A program made the position numbers and the translations under genes. Under the pieces are notes generated by a model, which saw only the letters and a list, made by a program, of their open reading frames with translations, had not been told where the DNA came from and searched no databases. DNA of 64,000 nucleotides from contig NZ_JAKGBI010000005.1 in assembly GCF_021530565.1 (NCBI RefSeq), positions 248,001 through 312,000 of the forward strand, written 5' to 3'. The stretch's first letter is position 1, and the number at the start of each line of letters is the position of its first letter. Below, piece by piece: positions 57,010-64,000 of the stretch. The stretch is from Pseudoalteromonas sp. SMS1 (lineage in GTDB: Bacteria > Pseudomonadota > Gammaproteobacteria > Enterobacterales > Alteromonadaceae).

Positions 57010-59499
57010 TTATGCTCCAGCACTGTTCTTTTGTCGCTTACGGGCGTTTTTTCCAGGTCTTTTCGCTTTAGTCGCTTTTTTACCTGTACTTTTTTTAGTC
57101 GTCTTTTTCGCGCCTGAGGCGCTCACTTTTTTACTTTTTTTCACCACTCCTTTTGGGGTGGCTTTTTTACGTTTTTTTGGCTTTTTACTGTCTTTGCCCG
57201 TTTTTTCTTCTGACGTTGCAGATTTACCATTGGGTATTTTACCAGCTTTCAATTGGGCCCGAACACTCCTATTCGCAGCTTTTTCCGGAGTCGATTTTTT
57301 GCGTCTACGTGCATAGCGATCCGGCTCAGCTTCATCAGCAAGAGCCAGATTAATACGCCTTTCATCTAGGCTAACCGACGCGACCACCACGCTTAGTTTG
57401 TCACCCAAGCGATAAACCGCTTTACTGTGCTCGCCAACAAGACAGTGTTTCGCGCCGTCAAAGTGGAAGTATTCATGCCCTAAATTGCTAACATGGATGA
57501 GACCGTCAATTTGCAATTCATCTAACCGGACAAATAATCCGAAGTTGGTGACAGAGGAAATCACACCGGAGAATTCATTCCCTACATGGTCTTGCATAAA
57601 TTCACATTTAAGCCAATCGGCGACTTCTCGAGTTGCATCATCTGCTCTGCGTTCGGTCATTGAACATTGTTCGCCGAGTTGATCGGCTTCGTCATCTGAA
57701 TAGGCATAGGCGCCAGAAACCGTTTGTCCTTGCTGTGCCAAAATCCCCTTGATCGCACGGTGCACAACCAAATCGGGATAGCGTCTAATGGGAGACGTAA
57801 AATGCGCATAGGCTTTAAGTGCTAAGCCGTAGTGCCCAATATTATCCGGTTGATAAACGGCTTGTTTCATTGAACGCAGCAACATCGTTTGGATCAGCTC
57901 CGTTTCAGGTCGCGCACCTAATGCATTCAACGCTTCTGTCAGCTCCAATGGCGTCGGCTCATGACCAATTATGCTCTCAATCCCCAAGTCTTGTAAGAAT
58001 TGTCTAAAATGACTTAACTTTTCTGGATCTGGTTCATCGTGCACACGAAACAAACTGCTCGCTTCATGCTTCTCGAGCAGTTTAGCAGCAGAGACGTTGG
58101 CCAAAATCATACACTCTTCAATAAGTTTATGTGCATCATTTCGAACGACAGGCACAATTGACTCAATTTTGCGATAGGCATTGAATACAAAACGCGTTTC
58201 AAGTGTTTCGAACTCGATTGCGCCGCGTACTTGACGCGCTGATTTCAAAGCCATGTACATGTTATGTAACTCGGTTAAATGAGGTACCACTTCGGCGTAT
58301 TCATGCCTGAGCTTCTCATCTCCTTGCAAAATGCTATGTACTTTTGTGTAAGTCAGACGTGCATGGGAGTTCATCACCGCTTCATAGAATCGATATCCAG
58401 ATAGGCGCCCGGCTTCAGAAACCGTCATCTCTGCCACCATACAAAGTCTATCTACTTTTGGATTTAACGAACATAATCCGTTAGAGAGTACTTTGGGCAA
58501 CATTGGGACAACTTGCTCAGGGAAATACACGGAGTTACCGCGTTCAATTGCCTCTTTGTCAAGCGGGCTATCTTTTTCCACATAATGAGATACATCTGCA
58601 ATCGCAACCCACAAACGCCATCCACCAGCACGCTTTCGTTCGCAAAATACTGCATCGTCAAAATCTCGTGCATCTTCGCCATCAATGGTTAAAAGAGGTA
58701 GATTACGTAGATCAATCCGGCCTTGTTTATCACGCTCCGCTACATGCTCTCCATGTTTACTAACTTGCTCTTCAACAGCCTGTGGCCAAACATGTGGAAT
58801 GTCGTGATTTCTTAAAGCAACCTCGATTTCCATGCCCGGCGCCATATGGTCGCCAATTACATCTGTGACCTTACCCACCGCATTCATTTGCTTACTAGGA
58901 CGTTGGGTAATTTCTATCTGCACCATTTGATTATGGCGCGCACCTTTTTCACTACCAGGTAAAATCACGATATCTTGGGTAATGCGCGGATCTTCAGGCA
59001 CAACCACGGCCATGCCATGCTCAACAAAATATCGTCCAATGATGGGGGCTCGCTCGCCTTCTAACACTCGAACGATGCGCGCTTCGACTTTTCCACCGGA
59101 CCCTCGGCTGGCTGCTTTAGCAAGCACCTGATCTCCGTGTAGCACCTTATCCATTTGGTGTTTAGTGATAAACCAATCTTTTTTCTCACCTTCCACTTCT
59201 AAAAAACCAAAGCCATCTCGGTGCCCAATCACCTTCCCTTTTACCAATCCGTCATCACATGGAATGACATAGCACTTAAACTTATTAAAATGTAACTGAC
59301 CATCACGCTCCATCGCGCGTAGTCTCCTTTTAAAGGCAATCTGCCTGTCTTCTTCAAATACATTTAACGCTTGGCACAATTGACTAAAGCTGGTCTTTTT
59401 AGTGCTGGCTTTGATGTGATCTAGTATGTATTCTCGGCTTGGTACCGGGTTGTCGTATTTTTCTTGTTCTCTTGTGAGATAGGGATCCTGCTTTGGCAT
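57010..59499 (-). CDS. rnr: Ribonuclease R
   Basis: 829 residues. N-terminal winged-helix (YILDHIKASTKKTSFSQL), cold-shock-like RNA-binding domains, RNB nuclease core with TIDGEDARDFDDAVFCERK, holding the catalytic aspartates, and LTSPIRRYPDLVVHRAIK-type motif (HFTSPIRRYPDL), S1 domain (SGVISSVTNFGLFVRL), and a long Lys-rich tail (about 745-829, KKPKKRKKATPKG). Processive 3'-5' exonuclease that digests structured RNA in quality control. The basic tail supports ribosome or RNA binding. Cotranscribed with rlmB. Confidence 0.98.
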   Translation of the reverse strand: MPKQDPYLTREQEKYDNPVPSREYILDHIKASTKKTSFSQLCQALNVFEEDRQIAFKRRLRAMERDGQLHFNKFKCYVIPCDDGLVKGKVIGHRDGFGFLEVEGEKKDWFITKHQMDKVLHGDQVLAKAASRGSGGKVEARIVRVLEGERAPIIGRYFVEHGMAVVVPEDPRITQDIVILPGSEKGARHNQMVQIEITQRPSKQMNAVGKVTDVIGDHMAPGMEIEVALRNHDIPHVWPQAVEEQVSKHGEHVAERDKQGRIDLRNLPLLTIDGEDARDFDDAVFCERKRAGGWRLWVAIADVSHYVEKDSPLDKEAIERGNSVYFPEQVVPMLPKVLSNGLCSLNPKVDRLCMVAEMTVSEAGRLSGYRFYEAVMNSHARLTYTKVHSILQGDEKLRHEYAEVVPHLTELHNMYMALKSARQVRGAIEFETLETRFVFNAYRKIESIVPVVRNDAHKLIEECMILANVSAAKLLEKHEASSLFRVHDEPDPEKLSHFRQFLQDLGIESIIGHEPTPLELTEALNALGARPETELIQTMLLRSMKQAVYQPDNIGHYGLALKAYAHFTSPIRRYPDLVVHRAIKGILAQQGQTVSGAYAYSDDEADQLGEQCSMTERRADDATREVADWLKCEFMQDHVGNEFSGVISSVTNFGLFVRLDELQIDGLIHVSNLGHEYFHFDGAKHCLVGEHSKAVYRLGDKLSVVVASVSLDERRINLALADEAEPDRYARRRKKSTPEKAANRSVRAQLKAGKIPNGKSATSEEKTGKDSKKPKKRKKATPKGVVKKSKKVSASGAKKTTKKSTGKKATKAKRPGKNARKRQKNSAGA

Positions 59500-59726
59500 G
59501 CATTATCTGTGTAAAGGAGTTATAGCTATATTCTAACGCAAAACAGCATAATGACCTAACCCCTAACAATGGCATTTTTAAGATTAAAAGCTTCTAAAAG
59601 GTGCTGGATGACGTCTAATTACGCTACCCAGCGCCTGTTCTAACCTTCACACTCAGAAACCATGATAGACCCTTAGCAAAACGATCGAGTTTTGGAGGAC
59701 TGCTTAGGGTTGCGCATTATCTGAAT

Positions 59727-60245
59727 TCAAAGCACCGTTGAAGTGGCTAGACGTATAGCTGATAAAACTGACATCGGATGGCAAGCATCGACCAATTTCT
59801 CTATCGTGGTAGCCTCCCCAGTGTTAGTAAGTGAAATATTAAAGTCAATTTCATCCCCAACTAAATAACACTTATTCACAAATAAAGACTGAGAGGTAGA
59901 GTTAAAAGGTGTTTACGCAGCCTCGTCGCAATACTTGCTCTGGCTTGGTTACTCGCCGTATTGATATTTTACTTCATTAGCGCCCACTTGCGCATTACGA
60001 CTTTGAAGGAGACGCACTTTGCCAATGCATAAAGCAGGGCAAATTATGTGTGACAACTATATTGGCGCTTGCATCAGGACCATTGTTTTTGCCGTGATTT
60101 GAAAAGTAAAGGCGTTATCTAAGTAAACAGAAGCAGGGTCCGAAACCAGAGATATGACCACTAGATTAACACCCACAATAATCGAGGTATTTTGCGTTTC
60201 GGTATTATTTAGTAATTTATTACTCGCCTCATTGTCAGTACTCAT
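59727..60245 (-). pseudogene. Decayed DUF11-repeat protein fragment
   Basis: The 811-base gap 59500-60310 holds a broken minus-strand gene. From 60245 the frame reads [15 protein letters not shown], then shifts at a five-A run (60086-60090 on the plus strand). In the next frame it continues [17 protein letters not shown] to a TAA at 59995-59997; further pieces are QVGANEVKYQYGE (stop 59949-59951) and a last frame with YLVGDEIDFNISLTNTGEA ending at the TGA 59727-59729. ITAKNNGPDA and ISLTNTGEA are the core strands of DUF11 repeats, which form surface or secreted beta-sandwich stalks. At least two frameshifts, no signal peptide: a dead C-terminal fragment. Confidence 0.6.
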
Positions 60246-60310
60246 GCGTACACTCAAATGACACTAAAGGGTGAGCAAAACATCTCATTCTTTTACGATA
60301 ATAAAACAGG

Positions 60311-62470
60311 CTATGCGACCACTTTTGAATGATACTCGGACAACCTCTTGGCACTTTGCTTCGCGATACCATGCAGCATATGCCAATCTACGTTAATCGA
60401 ATCAAACAAGGTTAATCGAACATCTTGTAGCGCTAGATAAAGTGCACGCATCCCAAGTGATGATACTTCTTCTTCAAGTTGAATTAACTTCTCTTCTAGC
60501 GCTTCCAGCGCTTGAATATCAGCGAGCCCTCTCAGCTGAGCAAATTCGTAGTCCAGTCTATCACTGAGATACATCAGCTTTGTACTGAGTACTTGTGGCT
60601 CCATACTACCCGCTAAACGCTCAATGGTAGAGAGGTCTAACAACTCGTGATCAAGGCTTAAGTGCCTAGTCGATACCAGTAATTTAGACAACAACTTTTC
60701 TAAATCAGGTAATACAATGGGTTTAGCCATAAAATATTCAATACCTGCAGAGAGGTAAGCTTGCTGTGCCTGTTCATCGACATCACCTGTAATAGCAACA
60801 ACAACCGGCATGTGCGTAAGGTTGAGCGATTTAAATGTCTGGCGATACCAATCTAACCCATGGCCATCACGCAGATGCATATCCAGAAATATTAAGTCAA
60901 ACACCGTTGTATTAAGCTGCTGTTCGGCCTCTGTCAAAGAAGATGCTATTTGATAGTCCAAAGATAAGGATGACAAAAAGTGTTTAATGATCTCTTGGTT
61001 TAAGAGGTTGTCCTCCACAACCAAAATATTTCCAGAAAGCTGGGAAATTGACCTATTATTGAGTGCTTTAGACGCGACTTCAGGAGAGGTGTCCGTGGCT
61101 TCAACAAGCTCTATGTCAAAATAAAAAAGGCTTCCTTGAGCAATCTCACTCCTCACTTCTAGTTTTGAGCCTAGAGTCTCTAAGAGCTGCTGACATAACG
61201 CCAGACCCACTCCTGCGCTTTGCGCAATAGAAAGTTCTGGATCTGCAGAGTCAAAAGGCTGAAACAACTGCTCGATCTGCGTTTGATTCATTCCTTCACC
61301 AGTATCAGCGACTTCAAACCTGAGTAACTCACTTTGGGACTTTTTGCGAAGCATACTGACTGCTAAGGTGATCTTGCCTTGATGCGTATATTTAATGGCA
61401 TTTGACAACAAGTTTTTAATCACTAACCCTAACGTATCTTGATCGATCAAATACTGTTTATGACTAGCGATGGCTGTGCTTCTTACTTCAAGTTCAACAC
61501 TTTTATCTTGTACTAACGGTTTAAACTGTTCCATTAACTGCTGAATAAACGCTGGGAGCACCACAGCTACCTGTCTAGATGCCTTACCACGCGCATTCAG
61601 TAATACTTGATTCGCCAAATCTGCCAAAGACATCGCAGTAGAAATTATTACATCACAGTACTGCACATATTTCTGTGGTTCTCTCGGAGCCTGTTTAATC
61701 ATCTCAGCATGACCGACGATTGCGTTTAAAGGCGTTCTTAATTCATGACTCAGCAAGGTTAAAAACTGTGCTTTCTTTTGAGTTTCCTCTTTCGCTCTTT
61801 GGGTCACATTGGCCAACAATTGCTCTTTCCTACAGCTACATAGTAAGCACAATGAAAAGCATAAGATGAGTGGCATCACAATAACCGACAGAGAAAAAAA
61901 CTGGTTCATCCAATTATTCGTACCAAGTGAGTCACTGTGCTCGTAATGGCCAAGCATACTTAAACGTAAAGTAAATACACTCAAAAGAGATACACAGGCG
62001 ATCGCAAAGGTCCAATGGGCGGGAGAAAAACTGACGAGTGATTTGCCTTGGCCAATCCACAAAGCGCGTAAACACAATGTCATGGCCAACAACCAAACTA
62101 AGTAATTGACGACCACCCGTACTAAGAAACTGGCATCAATAAATGTAAAATAGATAAAACTAGGGAAAAATACAGATGCAAGTAAGAACCAAGGCCAATT
62201 ATAGACTCGTACAATAAAGAATCGTTCAACGCCGCGCGTCAACATAAACAGGCCTAATAAAATAAGGGTATTAGGTACCATGATTGACCAAACGGATGAA
62301 AGCGCTTGTGAAGACTGAAAAATACATGCGATGGCCGCGCTAAGTACAAACCCAAACCATAAACGAGTACCAGCAATACGCTTGTGCACCAACCAATTTA
62401 CCAACATAAATACGGCACATACGCAGGTCGTTAATGCTAATATTTTGAGTAGGAGTTTAGGATCGCCCAT
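60311..62470 (-). CDS. Membrane hybrid histidine kinase with receiver domain
   Basis: 719 residues. Six to seven membrane segments (1-212) form the sensor. HisKA has H242 in LLSHELRTPLN; the HATPase has NLLSNAIKYTHQG, ADTGEGMNQ and AGVGLALCQQLLE; the C-terminal receiver (480-600) has LVVEDNLLNQE, phospho-acceptor D530 in FLDMHLRDG and Lys in AKPIVLP. A ~110-residue helical tail follows without a clear Hpt histidine motif. It senses an unknown membrane signal. No dedicated response regulator adjoins; the DesR-like pair upstream is separated by 100 bases and is probably a separate unit. Confidence 0.9.
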   Translation of the reverse strand: MGDPKLLLKILALTTCVCAVFMLVNWLVHKRIAGTRLWFGFVLSAAIACIFQSSQALSSVWSIMVPNTLILLGLFMLTRGVERFFIVRVYNWPWFLLASVFFPSFIYFTFIDASFLVRVVVNYLVWLLAMTLCLRALWIGQGKSLVSFSPAHWTFAIACVSLLSVFTLRLSMLGHYEHSDSLGTNNWMNQFFSLSVIVMPLILCFSLCLLCSCRKEQLLANVTQRAKEETQKKAQFLTLLSHELRTPLNAIVGHAEMIKQAPREPQKYVQYCDVIISTAMSLADLANQVLLNARGKASRQVAVVLPAFIQQLMEQFKPLVQDKSVELEVRSTAIASHKQYLIDQDTLGLVIKNLLSNAIKYTHQGKITLAVSMLRKKSQSELLRFEVADTGEGMNQTQIEQLFQPFDSADPELSIAQSAGVGLALCQQLLETLGSKLEVRSEIAQGSLFYFDIELVEATDTSPEVASKALNNRSISQLSGNILVVEDNLLNQEIIKHFLSSLSLDYQIASSLTEAEQQLNTTVFDLIFLDMHLRDGHGLDWYRQTFKSLNLTHMPVVVAITGDVDEQAQQAYLSAGIEYFMAKPIVLPDLEKLLSKLLVSTRHLSLDHELLDLSTIERLAGSMEPQVLSTKLMYLSDRLDYEFAQLRGLADIQALEALEEKLIQLEEEVSSLGMRALYLALQDVRLTLFDSINVDWHMLHGIAKQSAKRLSEYHSKVVA

Positions 62471-62570
62471 CTAAGGTCAATTACATTATTTTAATCATTA
62501 AGTAGTATTATATTACTAATTGTCTACATGAATAAATAGAGAAATGAACTTATTGGAACGCTTTAACTCT

Positions 62571-63170
62571 CTATAGCCATCCTTTTTGCCTAGCAATTCT
62601 CGCTGCATCTACTCGATTTGTGGCGTTTAATTTAGCAATTGCCTCTGACAGATAATTACGGACGGTACCATCACTTAAAAATAACTGTTGTGCAATTTGG
62701 CTGGTTTTGAGCCCCTCACTGGCTAGACGCAAGGCCTTACGTTCTTTGTCAGACAAGGGATCCTTTTCATCCAGTGCATTCATGGCAAGTTCTGGATCGA
62801 TAACTTTTTGCCCCACAGAGACCTTTTTTAACGCATTAATCAAGTAGTCACTGGGGGCTTCTTTGAGAATAAACCCTTTGACACTGGACTCCATCGCACG
62901 TCGAATATAACCCGCTCGAGAAAAGGTTGTCATGATCACAAACTTAATACTTGGATAACGTGCTTCAACCGCCTGTGCCAACTCTAAACCGGTAAGATTT
63001 GGCATTTCGATGTCACTCAAAACGATGTCTACTTCAACACGCGCCAGCATATCTAATGCTTGCAACCCATCTTCAGCTTGGCCTACTACCTCAATACAAG
63101 GCTCCAATGACAATAAAGCTGCAATGGCATTTCTCACTAATGCCTGATCTTCAACTACCAAGACTTTCAT
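62571..63170 (-). CDS. NarL/DesR-type response regulator
   Basis: 199 residues. Receiver with VVEDQALVR, phospho-acceptor D53 in LSDIEMPNLTG, Thr in MTTFSR and Lys103 in ILKEAP. The LuxR-type helix-turn-helix domain (about 135-199) reads LSDKERKALRLASEG, then LFLSDGTVRNYLSEAIAKL. It activates transcription when phosphorylated. It starts three bases after the kinase gene upstream, forming a DesK/DesR-like two-component pair. Targets unknown; such pairs often control an adjacent ABC transporter or lipid desaturase, but these would lie outside the window. Confidence 0.93.
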   Translation of the reverse strand: MKVLVVEDQALVRNAIAALLSLEPCIEVVGQAEDGLQALDMLARVEVDIVLSDIEMPNLTGLELAQAVEARYPSIKFVIMTTFSRAGYIRRAMESSVKGFILKEAPSDYLINALKKVSVGQKVIDPELAMNALDEKDPLSDKERKALRLASEGLKTSQIAQQLFLSDGTVRNYLSEAIAKLNATNRVDAARIARQKGWL

Positions 63171-63173
63171 AAC

Positions 63174-64000
63174 TTACATCTCCTTTTGGGGTAGCTCGGC
63201 CACCAGCCTGAGCCCATCATCGGCAAACACCTTAAACGATCCGCCTAATTCTTCAATTCGTGATTTAATCCCCGACAAACCATTGCCCCATACAATATTA
63301 TGTATCTGACCATCATCACAAAATATGAGCGTGTGTTGTCCCTTAAACGTGTTCAACGAAATGGAAACCTTTCTAGCATTACTGTGTTTAAGCACATTGG
63401 TAATCGCCTCCTTAGCGACAAAGCATAAGCAACTTTCTTGTTCTGGGCTTAACGCAATTTGCTGTATATCGGGTTCAACAGCCATGCCTTTGTCCTTTAA
63501 CCGTGCAGTCATTACATCCAGTTGTGCTTGCAGCCCTAATTGCTTCATGCCCGATACCGCTTCTCTCACCTCAGACAGTGCTGTGCGAGCTAACTTAGCG
63601 ACTTCGTCCGTTTCATGTTTAGCCTGATCGTAATGACCTGCTGAAATAAACTTGCCTGCAAGTTCTGATTTGAGTGAAATTGAACTCAGTGAGTGACCAA
63701 GCAAGTCATGCAAATCTCTCGCGATACGCTCTCGCTCTGCAATTTTTGCAAGTTGGCTGATCTGCTCTTTGCTTTTTCTTGACTCATTTCGATGAACTCG
63801 TTCTTTATATTCCACAACACCAAATCCAAACAGCCCCAATGAAATCACCATTGCAGGACCAATGAAATAAGGCCAAAAATTTGGATGAATGTGTAAAGTG
63901 GCAACTAACGTAATTGCGCACATTAAAACGGCTAACATCAACCAACGCACACTACCAAGAAAACAAAACCCAATGAGATAACCGACATAACCAAAGAGCG
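63174..64000 (-). CDS. DesK-like sensor histidine kinase (5' end outside window)
   Basis: At least 275 residues; the frame is open to base 64000 and reads on as membrane sequence (LFGYVGYLIGFCFLGS) before a GTG at 63950, so the true start lies beyond the edge. At least three visible membrane segments precede a HisKA_3 dimerisation domain with DLHDLLGHSLSSISLKSELA (phospho-His in the DLHD motif) and a HATPase_c domain with VLKHSNARKVSISL and GNGLSGIKSRIEELGG. Partner of the NarL-type regulator at 62571-63170, separated by three bases. Confidence 0.92.
   Translation of the reverse strand, partial: LFGYVGYLIGFCFLGSVRWLMLAVLMCAITLVATLHIHPNFWPYFIGPAMVISLGLFGFGVVEYKERVHRNESRKSKEQISQLAKIAERERIARDLHDLLGHSLSSISLKSELAGKFISAGHYDQAKHETDEVAKLARTALSEVREAVSGMKQLGLQAQLDVMTARLKDKGMAVEPDIQQIALSPEQESCLCFVAKEAITNVLKHSNARKVSISLNTFKGQHTLIFCDDGQIHNIVWGNGLSGIKSRIEELGGSFKVFADDGLRLVAELPQKEM

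Noticed and set aside
1..64000. CRISPR arrays, tRNA/rRNA genes and intact insertion sequences
   Set aside because: No regularly spaced repeats, tRNA-like cloverleaf or transposase frames were recognised on either strand by eye; a tRNAscan or IS search could still find small cases.

Overview
The window looks like a chromosomal segment of a marine gammaproteobacterium of the Alteromonadales, most likely Pseudoalteromonas or a close relative. This is inferred from gene content, not from a marker search. Supporting points are the block mutM / rpmG-rpmB-radC / coaBC / slmA, the pairs rnr-rlmB and yjjX-yjjG, the small gammaproteobacterial families YacL, YgiQ, DUF2333, TIGR04219 and TIGR03899, a large TonB-dependent receptor and two secreted S9 peptidases. 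About 57 protein genes are supported. No tRNA, rRNA, CRISPR array or intact mobile element was seen. The genes at both window edges are cut: uvrA on the left and a sensor kinase on the right.

Layout. 1-12 kb: uvrA (3' part), membrane and lipoprotein genes, a hotdog thioesterase, a 2OG-Fe(II) oxygenase, yacL, an AEC transporter, an AtoE-type short-chain fatty acid transporter, an M50 protease and a REC-EAL regulator. 12-19 kb: a CNNM/CorC-type protein, an S9 peptidase, an orphan OmpR-type regulator, comM and a TRIC/UPF0126 protein. 19.5-25.8 kb: an unusual cluster with an M14 carboxypeptidase and two ATP-grasp ligases in one operon, divergent from an M20 peptidase. 25.8-32.5 kb: the conserved mutM-to-slmA block, with ppaC and an AraC regulator inserted and dut missing from its E. 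coli position. 32.6-44 kb: a second S9 peptidase, ygiQ, a small lipoprotein, a TonB-dependent receptor and a REC-DUF3369-GGDEF(degenerate)-EAL protein. 44-49.4 kb: a two-gene unit with a TIGR03899/DUF2806-like protein, an operon for an outer-membrane barrel, DUF2333 and PCuAC, and a pspA/pspC-like operon. 49.5-51.9 kb: dusA, followed by what looks like the remains of an integrated element. 51.9-59.5 kb: galE, a beta-propeller-like protein, prkB, yjjX-yjjG, rlmB and rnr. 59.5-64 kb: a decayed DUF11-repeat gene, a hybrid histidine kinase and a DesK/DesR-like two-component pair.

Most interesting regions. (1) Beside dusA, a known integration hotspot, lies a truncated tyrosine-integrase N-terminus. 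In the same interval a 46-residue peptide gene with a double-glycine leader (leader ending LTNIKGG) sits just upstream of a five-segment membrane protein. No processing transporter is in the window, so this is a candidate undescribed peptide plus partner/immunity pair. (2) The two ATP-grasp ligases are four bases apart. They are grouped with a leaderless M14 carboxypeptidase and a divergent M20 peptidase, and a 9-bp inverted repeat lies between the two transcription units. This suggests synthesis and turnover of an unknown peptide-like metabolite. (3) A frameshifted DUF11-repeat pseudogene lies between rnr and the hybrid kinase.

All functions are read from motifs, length and context. No database search was possible.
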